Below, one piece after another: positions 7,785 through 16,566 of a stretch of 64,000 bases of DNA. The position numbers were made by a program, and so were the translations under genes. The notes beneath the pieces were generated by a model. That model worked only from the letters and a program-made list of their open reading frames with translations, ran no database searches and was not told the origin of the DNA. How positions within the stretch are numbered: the stretch's first letter is position 1; each line of letters opens with the position of its first letter. Origin of the DNA: Streptomyces longwoodensis (GTDB taxonomy: Bacteria > Actinomycetota > Actinomycetes > Streptomycetales > Streptomycetaceae); the NCBI RefSeq assembly GCF_001514125.1, contig NZ_KQ948554.1, forward strand, positions 291,018-355,017. Reading direction: 5' to 3'.

Positions 7785-9007
7785 CCCACCGCCCCCCGGA
7801 GGACCACCTGCGACCGGTGCGGCCGCACCCGGACGGTGCCCCCTGGGACCGCGCCCCCGAGCCCGCCGACGTCGACCCGGCCGTCCTCGGTGCCCTGCTG
7901 CTGCGCCACGGCTGGCAGCGGCGCGGCGGCGCCGCCGGACGTTATGGCCGCTGGACCCCGCCCGGTCCCGGCGCGGCCGGCACCAGCCTGCTCGTGCCCG
8001 TCAGTCGCGCCTTCCCCGACAGCGACGACCTGCTCGGGGAGGCGCTGGACGCCCTGGCCCGCAGCGCCGCGCCGTCCGCGCGGGAGGTGCTGGTGTCCCT
8101 GGCCGTGCCCAGCGACGAGGTCCGCTGGTGGCGGGACGTGCCCGGCGGGCCCGCCGGGACCGCGTCCTGGACGGCCGAGGAGCGGCTGCGCGCCGCGGCC
8201 CGCCGGACCCTGCTGGCCGCCGCCCTCGCGACCCGCGCCCGGGCCGGCTACCACGGCGCCCGCCACCGCCGCACCGCCGCCGCGCTGCTGGAGGGCGTGC
8301 TGGTGGGCCCGGCCACCGGGGACCGGGCGCTGACCGCGTTCGTGCCGGTCGCGACCGGGCGGGCGCTGGCGGTGCGCCTGCACCAGTCCCTGTGCGCGGC
8401 CCGCGAGGCCGTCGACTACCGGCGGGCCACCGGCGGCATGGACGCCTTCGACAGCGCCGTCGGGGCGGGCGTCAGCCGGGAGCTCACCGAGGCGCTGGTC
8501 GCCCTCGTCCAGGGCACCGAGGGCGCCCGGGTCGCCGTCGCGTGGGCGCCCGCGGCGGGCGTCCCCGAGGACTGCGCGGCGAGCGGCGAGCCCGTCGAGT
8601 TCTCACCCGGCGACCTGCCCGCGCTGCGCGAGGCCGGCGCCCGCTACTTGCGCGAGGAGCCCGCCGTGCCGGTGCGGATCACCGGCACCGTCGTCCGGCT
8701 GCGCCGGTCCGGCCCGCGCGGCGAGGGCAGCGTACGGCTGCGGGTGCTGGCCGGCGCCGAGGTGCCGCACGTCCGCCTCACCCTCGACGAGGACGGCTAC
8801 CGCACCGCCGGGCAGGCCCACCTCGCCGGCCTGCCCGTGCGGGTGCGGGGCCGGCTGGAGAGCCGGGGCGGCTTCCGCCGGGTCACGGCGGCCTCGGACG
8901 TCGAAGCGGTGCAGGTCGACGAGGCGGAACGGGACCGCCTGATGAAGTCCCTCCAGGAGACCGCCGGCACCGCGGCGTTCCTGGAGGAGACCTGCGAAGG
9001 GGACTGA
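7781..9007 (+). CDS. Uncharacterised partner of the DUF4365 protein, possible C-terminal OB-fold
   Basis: The 408-residue protein has no family I can name. About 1-290 is Ala/Arg-rich and mostly helical, with WWRDVP near 112. About 295-380 alternates short strands with Gly and basic residues (ITGTVVRLRRSG, then LPVRVRGRLESRGGFRRVT), which resembles an OB-fold nucleic-acid-binding domain; this is pattern recognition only. ATG 7781 overlaps the DUF4365 stop in ATGA, and GGGAGGACGACC gives an excellent Shine-Dalgarno within the upstream gene. Stoichiometric synthesis with the DUF4365 protein is therefore likely and suggests a physical complex. A hairpin at 9011-9027 ends the unit. Confidence 0.7.
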   Translation: MTHRPPEDHLRPVRPHPDGAPWDRAPEPADVDPAVLGALLLRHGWQRRGGAAGRYGRWTPPGPGAAGTSLLVPVSRAFPDSDDLLGEALDALARSAAPSAREVLVSLAVPSDEVRWWRDVPGGPAGTASWTAEERLRAAARRTLLAAALATRARAGYHGARHRRTAAALLEGVLVGPATGDRALTAFVPVATGRALAVRLHQSLCAAREAVDYRRATGGMDAFDSAVGAGVSRELTEALVALVQGTEGARVAVAWAPAAGVPEDCAASGEPVEFSPGDLPALREAGARYLREEPAVPVRITGTVVRLRRSGPRGEGSVRLRVLAGAEVPHVRLTLDEDGYRTAGQAHLAGLPVRVRGRLESRGGFRRVTAASDVEAVQVDEAERDRLMKSLQETAGTAAFLEETCEGD

Positions 9008-9010
9008 CGG

Positions 9011-9027
9011 GCACCGGGCGCCGGTGC
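9011..9027 (+). terminator. Short hairpin after the DUF4365 unit
   Basis: GCACCGG and CCGGTGC pair around the loop GCG, directly after the stop codon at 9007. The stem is only 7 bp and no T-run follows. It may stop or merely attenuate transcription toward thrS. Confidence 0.5.
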
Positions 9028-9135
9028 GGGGGACCGCGGCACTGGTTTCGCGGTCGGCGGGTGCGGGTCGGTACGATCCCCCTCATGCGTGCGCTCCGGT
9101 ATGGCGCCGCACCCCCCTTCAGTCAGGAGAGACCG

Positions 9136-11112
9136 GTGGCAGACGTCCGTGTGATCATCCAACGCGATTCCGAGCGGGAAGAGCGCACGGTGACGACGGG
9201 CACCACGGCCGCCGAGCTCTTCGCCGGCGAGCGCTCGGTCATCGCCGCGCGCGTGGGCGGCGAGCTCAAGGACCTGTCGTACGCGCTCGCCGACGGCGAC
9301 GAGGTCGAGGGCGTCGAGCTCTCCTCCGAGGACGGCCTGAACATCCTGCGCCACTCCACCGCGCACGTCATGGCGCAGGCGGTGCAGGAGCTCTTCCCCG
9401 AGGCCAAGCTCGGCATCGGCCCGCCCGTCAAGGACGGCTTCTACTACGACTTCGACGTCGAGCGGCCGTTCACGCCCGAGGACCTCAAGGCCGTCGAGAA
9501 GAAGATGCAGGAGATCCAGAAGCGGGGCCAGAAGTTCTCCCGCCGGGTCGTGACGGACGAGGCCGCCCGCGAGGAGCTGGCCGACGAGCCCTACAAGCTG
9601 GAGCTGATCGGCCTCAAGGGCTCGGCGTCCTCGGACGACGGCGCGGACGTCGAGGTCGGCGCCGGCGAGCTGACGATCTACGACAACCTGGACGCCAAGA
9701 CCGGCGAGCTGTGCTGGAAGGACCTCTGCCGCGGTCCGCACCTGCCCTCCACCCGGCTCATCCCGGCGTTCAAGCTGATGCGCAACGCGGCCGCCTACTG
9801 GCGCGGCAGCGAGAAGAACCCCATGCTCCAGCGCATCTACGGCACCGCCTGGCCGTCCAAGGACGAGCTGAAGCAGTACCTGGACTTCCTCGCCGAGGCG
9901 GAGAAGCGCGACCACCGCAAGCTGGGCAGCGAGCTCGACCTGTTCTCCATCCCGGAGCAGATCGGCTCCGGCCTCGCGGTCTTCCACCCCCGCGGCGGCG
10001 TCGTCCGCCGGGTCATGGAGGACTACTCGCGCCGCCGCCACGAGGAGGAGGGCTACGAGTTCGTCTACACCCCGCACGCGACGAAGGGGAAGCTCTTCGA
10101 GACCTCGGGCCACCTGGACTGGTACGCCGACGGCATGTACCCGCCCATGCAGCTCGACGAGGGCGTGGACTACTACCTCAAGCCCATGAACTGCCCGATG
10201 CACAACCTGATCTTCGACGCGCGCGGCCGCTCCTACCGCGAACTGCCGCTGCGGCTCTTCGAGTTCGGGACCGTGTACCGGTACGAGAAGTCGGGCGTCG
10301 TGCACGGCCTGACCCGGGCCCGCGGCTTCACCCAGGACGACGCGCACATCTACTGCACCCGTGAGCAGATGTCCGAGGAGCTCGACAAGACGCTCACCTT
10401 CGTGCTGAACCTGCTGCGCGACTACGGCCTCACCGACTTCTACCTGGAGCTGTCCACCAAGGACCCGGAGAAGTTCGTCGGCTCCGACGAGGTGTGGGAG
10501 GAGGCCACCGAGACGCTGCGCCAGGTCGCCGAGAAGCAGGGCCTGCCCCTGGTGCCCGACCCGGGCGGCGCCGCCTTCTACGGTCCGAAGATCTCCGTGC
10601 AGACCAAGGACGCCATCGGCCGCACCTGGCAGATGTCGACCATCCAGCTCGACTTCAACCTGCCGGAGCGCTTCGACCTGGAGTACACCGCGGCCGACGG
10701 CTCCAAGCAGCGCCCGGTCATGATCCACCGCGCGCTGTTCGGCTCCATCGAGCGGTTCTTCGCCGTCCTGCTCGAGCACTACGCGGGCGCCTTCCCGGCG
10801 TGGCTCGCGCCCGTCCAGGCCCTCGGCATCCCGATCGGCGACGCGCACGTGGAGTACCTGGAGAAGTTCGCCGCCGCCGCGAAGAAGCGGGGCCTGCGGG
10901 TCGAGGTGGACTCCTCCTCGGACCGCATGCAGAAGAAGATCCGCAACGCCCAGAAGCAGAAGGTGCCCTTCATGGTCATCGCGGGCGACGAGGACATGTC
11001 GAACGGCTCGGTGTCCTTCCGCTACCGCGACGGCTCGCAGGAGAACGGCATCCCGTTCGACGAGGCCATCGCCAAGATCGCCCAGGTCGTCGAGGAGCGG
11101 ACGCAGGTCTGA
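9136..11112 (+). CDS. thrS: Threonyl-tRNA synthetase
   Basis: This 658-residue class II synthetase charges tRNA-Thr. The visible order is an N-terminal TGS domain (1-65), the editing/SAD domain beginning near residue 70 with LRHSTAHVMAQAV, the catalytic core with the zinc-site CPMHN near 353, and a C-terminal anticodon-binding domain from about 550. The catalytic motifs RARGFTQDDAHIYC and KISVQTKDAIGRTWQ are intact. GTG 9136 is the start, with AGGAGAG six bases upstream, and gives the usual length. A synthetase-gene T-box is common in other phyla, but the 128-base leader has none that is convincing. The HIT-family gene follows downstream as in mycobacteria, here separated by a minus-strand K+ channel gene. 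Confidence 0.98.
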   Translation: MADVRVIIQRDSEREERTVTTGTTAAELFAGERSVIAARVGGELKDLSYALADGDEVEGVELSSEDGLNILRHSTAHVMAQAVQELFPEAKLGIGPPVKDGFYYDFDVERPFTPEDLKAVEKKMQEIQKRGQKFSRRVVTDEAAREELADEPYKLELIGLKGSASSDDGADVEVGAGELTIYDNLDAKTGELCWKDLCRGPHLPSTRLIPAFKLMRNAAAYWRGSEKNPMLQRIYGTAWPSKDELKQYLDFLAEAEKRDHRKLGSELDLFSIPEQIGSGLAVFHPRGGVVRRVMEDYSRRRHEEEGYEFVYTPHATKGKLFETSGHLDWYADGMYPPMQLDEGVDYYLKPMNCPMHNLIFDARGRSYRELPLRLFEFGTVYRYEKSGVVHGLTRARGFTQDDAHIYCTREQMSEELDKTLTFVLNLLRDYGLTDFYLELSTKDPEKFVGSDEVWEEATETLRQVAEKQGLPLVPDPGGAAFYGPKISVQTKDAIGRTWQMSTIQLDFNLPERFDLEYTAADGSKQRPVMIHRALFGSIERFFAVLLEHYAGAFPAWLAPVQALGIPIGDAHVEYLEKFAAAAKKRGLRVEVDSSSDRMQKKIRNAQKQKVPFMVIAGDEDMSNGSVSFRYRDGSQENGIPFDEAIAKIAQVVEERTQV

Positions 11113-11150
11113 TCCCGGCAGCCGCCCCGTCCGGCGGCCGCGACGGTCAC

Positions 11151-11184
11151 GGCCCCCGGGGAGGTGCTCACCTCCCCGGGGGCC
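11151..11184. terminator. Bidirectional terminator containing the K+ channel stop codon
   Basis: A perfect 15-bp stem (starting GGCCCCCGGGGAGGT) encloses the loop GCTC and lies between convergent thrS and the channel gene. The channel's TGA stop occupies 11168-11170 on the minus strand, at the loop and stem edge, so its last codons form one arm. Confidence 0.85.
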
Positions 11185-11824
11185 GTTCGTCCTCCTCCCG
11201 GGAGAACACCTGGATCAGCCACGACGAGAACGAGCCGGTGACCGCGCCCAGCAGCGCCAGCCCGCACGCCATCAGCCCGACCGCGATCAGCCGCCCCACC
11301 GGTGTCACCGGGGTGACGTCGCCGTAGCCGACGGTCGCGAGGGTCGAACAGGCCCACCACACGGAGTCCCCGAAGGTCTTGATCGTCGCCCCGGGCGCAC
11401 CGCGCTCGTGCTGGTACACGGCGAGTGCGCCGGCGAAGCCGAGCAGGGCCGTCGACACCCCGGCGTACGTGATCACGCGCGCGTGCAGCGACAGCCGCGG
11501 TTCACCGTGCCGGCGCTGGACGGCCTCGTACAGCCGGACGATCCGCACCGGGCGCAGCAGCGGCAGCGCCACCACCAGGGTGTCCAGCCAGTGGGTCCGC
11601 ACGAACCCCAGCCGCCGTCCGCTCAGCCGCCAGCGCACCGCGTAGTCCAGGACGAACAGGGCCCACGTGACCACCGTGAGCGTCAGGCACACGTCGTGCC
11701 ACACCCCGGACATGCCGGGGGCCAGGACGTGGAGGGCGTAGGCGCCGAGGAAGACCAACGAGGCGATCCCGAGCGGCACCTCGGTGCGCTGCTCCCAGCG
11801 GGTCTGACGGCTGTCCTGGTCCAC
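11168..11824 (-). CDS. Voltage-gated-type potassium channel protein
   Basis: The 218-residue protein has the layout of a six-helix K+ channel: hydrophobic segments near 17-38, 43-63 and 78-92, an arginine-bearing S4-like stretch (LLRPVRIVRLYEAVQRRH), S5 near 118-138, a pore helix with the selectivity filter TVGYGD near 164-169, and S6 near 178-205. It lacks the C-terminal RCK/TrkA-N nucleotide-binding domain seen in many prokaryotic channels; only about 14 residues follow S6. It should conduct K+ across the plasma membrane. It is convergent with thrS and divergent from the HIT gene (about 80 bases between starts). Confidence 0.93.
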   Translation of the reverse strand: MDQDSRQTRWEQRTEVPLGIASLVFLGAYALHVLAPGMSGVWHDVCLTLTVVTWALFVLDYAVRWRLSGRRLGFVRTHWLDTLVVALPLLRPVRIVRLYEAVQRRHGEPRLSLHARVITYAGVSTALLGFAGALAVYQHERGAPGATIKTFGDSVWWACSTLATVGYGDVTPVTPVGRLIAVGLMACGLALLGAVTGSFSSWLIQVFSREEDERPPGR

Positions 11825-11903
11825 CGGCCCAGCTTCGCCCGCGGGGGCCGCGCCGCAACCCCGCCGACACGCCGCGAACGGGCGAAGCCATATGCTGCCT
11901 GGT

Positions 11904-12452
11904 ATGACGAGTGAGCCGGAGCAGCAGATCGGAGCGGGGACGCAGGACGCGTTCCAGCGCCTGTGGACGCCCCACCGGATGGCCTACATCCAGGGCGAGG
12001 GCAAGCCCAGCGGCCCGGGGGCCGACGACGGCTGTCCCTTCTGCTCACTCCCGGGGAAGTCCGACGAGGACGCGCTGATCGTCGCCCGCGGCGAGCACGT
12101 GTACGCGGTGCTGAACCTGTACCCGTACAACGGCGGCCACCTGATGACCGTGCCCTACCGGCACGTCGCCGACTACACCGACCTCACGGGGGCGGAGACC
12201 GTCGAGCTGGCCGAGCTGACCAAGCAGGCGATGACGGCCCTGCGCGGCGCCTCCGGCGCCCACGGCTTCAACATCGGCATGAACCAGGGCGCGGTCGCGG
12301 GCGCGGGCATCGCCGCCCACCTGCACCAGCACATCGTCCCGCGCTGGGGCGGCGACACCAACTTCATGCCGGTCGTCGGCCACACCAAGGTCCTGCCCCA
12401 ACTCCTCGCGGACACCCGCAAGATGCTCGCGGAGGCGTGGCCCACGGCCTGA
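11904..12452 (+). CDS. HIT-family hydrolase/phosphorylase (Rv2613c-like Ap4A phosphorylase)
   Basis: The 182-residue protein has a CPFC zinc-type motif near residue 48 (GCPFCSLPG) and the histidine triad HLHQHIVPRW near 139, both intact. The closest well-studied relative by family and context is M. tuberculosis Rv2613c, a diadenosine tetraphosphate phosphorylase lying between thrS and the pgsA-pimA cluster; this gene occupies the same relative position. Ap4A degradation is therefore likely but unproven here. ATG 11904 is preferred over ATG 11892. A TATGCT -10-like box at 11891-11896 ends seven bases before it, so the mRNA may be leaderless. Only 28 bases separate it from the convergent membrane protein gene, with no clear terminator. 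Confidence 0.9.
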   Translation: MTSEPEQQIGAGTQDAFQRLWTPHRMAYIQGEGKPSGPGADDGCPFCSLPGKSDEDALIVARGEHVYAVLNLYPYNGGHLMTVPYRHVADYTDLTGAETVELAELTKQAMTALRGASGAHGFNIGMNQGAVAGAGIAAHLHQHIVPRWGGDTNFMPVVGHTKVLPQLLADTRKMLAEAWPTA

Positions 12453-12480
12453 GCGTGGCCGTGAGCCGCGGCCCGGCGGC

Positions 12481-14142
12481 CTACGCGTCGTAGACGTCGA
12501 CCTTCCTGGGGCTGGGGTCCTGGACCGCCGTGCTCAGGAAGGCCGACCGCGAGCCGAACTTCTCCGTGTCCACGTCGTGTTCCTTGAGCACCTTGATCGC
12601 GGCGGCGTGCACCACCCGCAGGACCGGGGTGGCCGCGCGCAGCGCGTCGTCGGCCATGAAGCGGTGGCGCCAGGGCTGGTCGGCCCACGCGTGCCGCAGG
12701 CCGAACGGCTCCGGCAGTCCTATCGAGCCGCCGAGCCAGTTCAGCAGCGGCGGGTACCAGCTGAGCGTCGCCCGCGCGGCGAGGCGTACCACCTCGTCCG
12801 GGGTGACCAGCGGCAGCGTGACCTTGCGGGTCTCCCAGAACCGGACGGTCTTGGCGACCTCCTTGGTCGGGGCCTCCGGCTTCGTGGTGAACAGCCCGTT
12901 CACCGGGCCGAGCGCGTGGCCCGTGACCTCGATGCGCAGCGTCTCGTGCAGCACCGTCACGGTGATCATCATGGTGATGATCAACTGCCCGTCCCACAGC
13001 GGCCACTGCACGCCCAGGTAGTGCCGGTCACCGCCGCCGAACTGCTGGTTGTTGCAGATGTTCTCTATGGCCGACGGCTTGACCTGGTACGCCTCGACGT
13101 CCGTGCCCTCCGGCCGGGCGACCGCCTTGGCGTTCTCCCCGACCGGGGTGACGATCCAGTGCCGCACGCTGGGCGGCGGGAAGCCGCCGGTCTTCAGGCT
13201 CTGCCGGTTCAGCAGGGTCAGCTGGTCGTGGATCGCGCGGATCACGGTCCAGCTGCGGAACTCGTGCACGCCCTTGTTCGGGTCCAGGGGCGTCAGCTCC
13301 TCGGCGAGGTGCCAGGCGCCCCAGCGCGTGCCCATGCCGAGGATGCCCTTGGGACCGGCGTAGAAGACCGAGTTGGACTGCTGCTCGGCGCTCAGCCGGG
13401 CCAGGGACTGGCGCAGCTGCTCGGCGGCGGTCTGGTTGGGGCTGGTGGGCACGGCCTCGGGCACCTTGGCGCCGATGCTGCTGCCCGCCAGCAGGCTGTC
13501 CCAGCGGCCGCGCAGGTCCTGCGCGGTGCCCTCGCAGACCCGCTTGGCCAGGAACCAGCCGACCACCGGGGCGACGACCGCACCGCGCGCGTACCAGCCC
13601 ACCAGGCCGCCGAACGGCATCTTGAGCAGGAACAGCAGCGCCAGCGCGCCGACCGCGAACAGCAGCACGGTGGCCATGCCGGACACCCGCCGGTTGTCCA
13701 GCCGGCCCACGGTCGCCCGGAGCTGGAAGACCAGCAGCCACACCAGCAGACCGGGCAGGAACAGCACCCCGAACAGCAGCATGATGCCGGTGAGCCTCTT
13801 GTCGCGCTCGCGGCGGATGCGGTTGGCCGCCAGGCAGTGCTCCACGACGACCTGCGGCTCGGTGCCGAAGGACTGGATGAGGGGCTTGCGGCCGACGCCC
13901 AGCATGCGGTCGACCACCGCCTGCGAGAAGGCCTCGCCGAGGTTCGGCCGGAAGATCTTGGCCCAGGAACGGCCCACGGAGACCGTGGACTGGTGCCACT
14001 CGTTGTCGGCCTTCTTGATGTCCTCGACCGGGTTGTCCCGGTAGGCCGCCGACGCCAGCGCGAAGGTCGCCGTCTGCCCCTCGTCGCCCGCCCGCGGCAC
14101 CTGTGGTCCGAAGAAGTCCGCGTAACTGCCGTCCACGCTCAT
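12481..14142 (-). CDS. Hypothetical membrane protein with long cytoplasmic C-terminal region
   Basis: This 553-residue protein has a soluble N-terminal part of about 115 residues, then three hydrophobic segments near 118-141, 155-174 and 178-199, and a soluble C-terminal half of about 350 residues. The C-terminal half includes a QLIITMMITVTVLHETLRIE strand-rich stretch near 395. I do not recognise the family and see no enzymatic motif. ATG 14142 is the conventional start, but its G-rich Shine-Dalgarno touches the ATG; GTG 14136 would be better spaced. The gene lies between the convergent HIT gene and the EF-G paralogue, with about 228 bases to the latter. It is one of three minus-strand genes placed within an otherwise conserved plus-strand block. 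Confidence 0.8.
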   Translation of the reverse strand: MSVDGSYADFFGPQVPRAGDEGQTATFALASAAYRDNPVEDIKKADNEWHQSTVSVGRSWAKIFRPNLGEAFSQAVVDRMLGVGRKPLIQSFGTEPQVVVEHCLAANRIRRERDKRLTGIMLLFGVLFLPGLLVWLLVFQLRATVGRLDNRRVSGMATVLLFAVGALALLFLLKMPFGGLVGWYARGAVVAPVVGWFLAKRVCEGTAQDLRGRWDSLLAGSSIGAKVPEAVPTSPNQTAAEQLRQSLARLSAEQQSNSVFYAGPKGILGMGTRWGAWHLAEELTPLDPNKGVHEFRSWTVIRAIHDQLTLLNRQSLKTGGFPPPSVRHWIVTPVGENAKAVARPEGTDVEAYQVKPSAIENICNNQQFGGGDRHYLGVQWPLWDGQLIITMMITVTVLHETLRIEVTGHALGPVNGLFTTKPEAPTKEVAKTVRFWETRKVTLPLVTPDEVVRLAARATLSWYPPLLNWLGGSIGLPEPFGLRHAWADQPWRHRFMADDALRAATPVLRVVHAAAIKVLKEHDVDTEKFGSRSAFLSTAVQDPSPRKVDVYDA

Positions 14143-14370
14143 TCCCCCCCAACGCCGCAAGGCTCGCTCCTGCGGCCTTCCCGACTTCCGTGCTCCGCAC
14201 ACCTGTTGATCAGGTCATCAGGGTATCCGCCGGCGCGGACGCGCGTCGGCGGACGGCCGAAGCCGCCCGCCGAACCGGAGCCGACCGATCCGTTCCGGCC
14301 CCGGTGCCACGCTCCCCGGCCGCCTGTCCGGGTGTCCCACGGGCCACTTGGGGCCGGTGCGCACCAACCC

Positions 14371-16566
14371 TCAGCTGTCCCGGGCCTGTTCGCGGACCCG
14401 CTCGGCGACCTGCGCCGGCATCGGCTCGTGCCGCACGTACCGGCGGTCGAACCGTGCCGTGCCGTGCGACAGAGAGCGCAGGTCCACGGCGTACCGGCCG
14501 ATCTCGATCTCGGGCACCTCGGCGCGGATCACCGTCCGCCCGCCCGCGGTCTGTTCGGTGCCCAGCACCCGGCCGCGCCGGCCGGACAGGTCGCTCATCA
14601 CGGCGCCCACGTAGTCGTCGCCGACCAGCACGCTCACCTCGGCCACCGGTTCCAGCAGGTGGATCCTCGCGTCGGCCGCGGCCTCCCGCAGCGCCAGCGC
14701 GCCGGCCGTCTGGAACGCGGCGTCGGAGGAGTCCACCGAGTGCGCCTTGCCGTCGAGCAGCGTGACCCGCACGTCGATCAGCGGATGGCCGGACGCCACC
14801 CCCTTGGCCGCCTGCGCCCGTACGCCCTTCTCCACCGACGGGATGAACTGGCGCGGCACCGCCCCGCCGACGACCTTGTCCACGAACTCGATGCCCGAGC
14901 CGCCCGGCAGCGGCTCCACCTCGATCTCGCAGATCGCGTACTGTCCGTGCCCGCCCGACTGCTTGACGTGCCGCCCGCGCCCGGCCGACCGGTGCGCGAA
15001 CGTCTCCCGCAGCGACACCCGGTGCGGGACGACGTCGACCTGGACGCCGTAGCGGGTGCGCAGCCGCTCCAGGGCCACGTCCGCGTGCGCCTCGCCCAGG
15101 CACCACAGGACGACCTGGTGGGTGTCCTGGTTCTGCTCCAGGCGCATCGTGGGGTCCTCGGCGACCAGCCGGGACAGGCCCTGGGACAGCTTGTCCTCGT
15201 CGGCCTTGCTGTGCGCCTGGATGGCCAGCGGCAGCAGCGGGTCCGGCATCCGCCACGGCTCCATCACCAGCGGGTCGTCCTTGGCGGACAGGGTGTCGCC
15301 GGTCTCCGCGCGGGTCAGCTTCGCCACGCACACCAGGTCGCCCGCGACGGCCTGCGGCACCGGGCGCTGCTGCTTGCCGAACGGCATCGACAGCGCTCCC
15401 ACCCGCTCGTCCACGTCGTGGTCCTCGTGGCCCCGGTCGGTCATGCCGTGCCCGGACACGTGCACCGTCTGGTCGGGCCGCAGCACGCCGGAGAAGACGC
15501 GCACCAGCGAGATCCGGCCGACGTACGGGTCGGACGACGTCTTGACGACCTCCGCGACCAGCGGGCCGTCGACGTCGCACGGCTTGATCTCGCGCGGCGC
15601 GCCGTCGATCGTGGTCACGCCCGGCGTGGGGTGCTCGAACGGCGTCGGGAAGCCCCGGGTGATCAACTCCAGCAGCTCCACCGTGCCGATGCCCTGCCGG
15701 GCGCCCCCGGCCGCGGGGGCGGCGGCCAGGACGGGGAAGAACGTGCCGCGCGCGACGGCCCGCTCCAGGTCCTCGACCAGGGTCTTGACCTCGACCTGCT
15801 CACCGCCGAGGTAGCGGTCCATGAGGGTCTCGTCCTCGCTCTCGGCGATGATCCCCTCGATCAGCCGGTTGCGGGCCTGCGTGATGTCCGGCAGCTGCTC
15901 CGGGCCCGGCTCGGACTCCTTGCGCTCGCCGGAGGAGTAGTCGAACAGCTTCTGCGACAGCAGCCCGACCAGCCCCGTCACGGGCGCGTGCCCGTCCGGC
16001 CCCTGCGGGCCGTGCAGCGGCAGGTACAGCGGCAGCACGGCGTCCGGGTCGTCGCCGCCGAACGTCTCGGCACACACCCGGGTCATCTCCTCGAAGTCGG
16101 CCCGCGCCGCCTCCAGGTGCGTGACGACGATCGCGCGCGGCATGCCGACGGCGGCGCACTCCTCCCACACCATGCGGGTGGAGCCGTCCACGCCGTCCGA
16201 CGCCGAGACGACGAAGAGGGCCGCGTCCGCCGCGCGCAGACCGGCCCTGAGCTCCCCGACGAAGTCGGCGTAGCCGGGGGTGTCGAGGACGTTGACCTTG
16301 ATGCCGTCCCACTCCAGCGGCACCAGGGAGAGCTGCACCGAACGCTGCTGGCGGTGCTCGATCTCGTCGTGGTCGGAGACGGTGCCGCCGTCCTCCACGC
16401 GGCCCGCCCGGTTCACCGCCCCCGCCGTGAGCGCGAGGGCCTCCACCAAGGTGGTCTTGCCCGATCCCGAGTGGCCGACCAGCACCACATTCCGTAGGGA
16501 CGCGGGGTGGTCGGCCGCCACTGCCCTGCCGGCGGCTCCGGGGTGTGTCTGTGTCTTGTCGCCCAT
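14371..16566 (-). CDS. fusA2: EF-G-like translational GTPase (EF-G2/FusA2 type) with atypical G4 motif
   Basis: The 731-residue protein has EF-G domain order: GTPase (about 24-290), beta-barrel domain II, and domains III-V with RRVLGTEQ near 655 in domain V. The P-loop is GHSGSGKTT (31-39) and G3 is DTPG (95-98), but the guanine-specificity motif NKxD is replaced by THLE at 149-152. Switch I is also unlike true EF-G (RQQRSVQLS). This places it with the EF-G2 paralogues of actinobacteria, which are not essential elongation factors; the main fusA normally sits in the ribosomal str operon. The role is unknown, and GTP preference should not be assumed. ATG 16566 has GGGAGG nine bases upstream. 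It is divergent from the pgsA operon. Confidence 0.88.
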   Translation of the reverse strand: MGDKTQTHPGAAGRAVAADHPASLRNVVLVGHSGSGKTTLVEALALTAGAVNRAGRVEDGGTVSDHDEIEHRQQRSVQLSLVPLEWDGIKVNVLDTPGYADFVGELRAGLRAADAALFVVSASDGVDGSTRMVWEECAAVGMPRAIVVTHLEAARADFEEMTRVCAETFGGDDPDAVLPLYLPLHGPQGPDGHAPVTGLVGLLSQKLFDYSSGERKESEPGPEQLPDITQARNRLIEGIIAESEDETLMDRYLGGEQVEVKTLVEDLERAVARGTFFPVLAAAPAAGGARQGIGTVELLELITRGFPTPFEHPTPGVTTIDGAPREIKPCDVDGPLVAEVVKTSSDPYVGRISLVRVFSGVLRPDQTVHVSGHGMTDRGHEDHDVDERVGALSMPFGKQQRPVPQAVAGDLVCVAKLTRAETGDTLSAKDDPLVMEPWRMPDPLLPLAIQAHSKADEDKLSQGLSRLVAEDPTMRLEQNQDTHQVVLWCLGEAHADVALERLRTRYGVQVDVVPHRVSLRETFAHRSAGRGRHVKQSGGHGQYAICEIEVEPLPGGSGIEFVDKVVGGAVPRQFIPSVEKGVRAQAAKGVASGHPLIDVRVTLLDGKAHSVDSSDAAFQTAGALALREAAADARIHLLEPVAEVSVLVGDDYVGAVMSDLSGRRGRVLGTEQTAGGRTVIRAEVPEIEIGRYAVDLRSLSHGTARFDRRYVRHEPMPAQVAERVREQARDS

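Noticed and set aside
9028..9037. GGGGACCGCG upstream of thrS, resembling the T-box core (TGGNACCGCG)
   Set aside because: The T needed to pair with the tRNA acceptor end is a G, the leader is only 128 bases, and no Stem I with a Thr specifier or antiterminator is visible.
14143..14370. A gene between the membrane protein and EF-G2
   Set aside because: The open frames are Arg/Ala/Pro-rich with no start signal; the gap is more likely the promoter region of the membrane protein gene.
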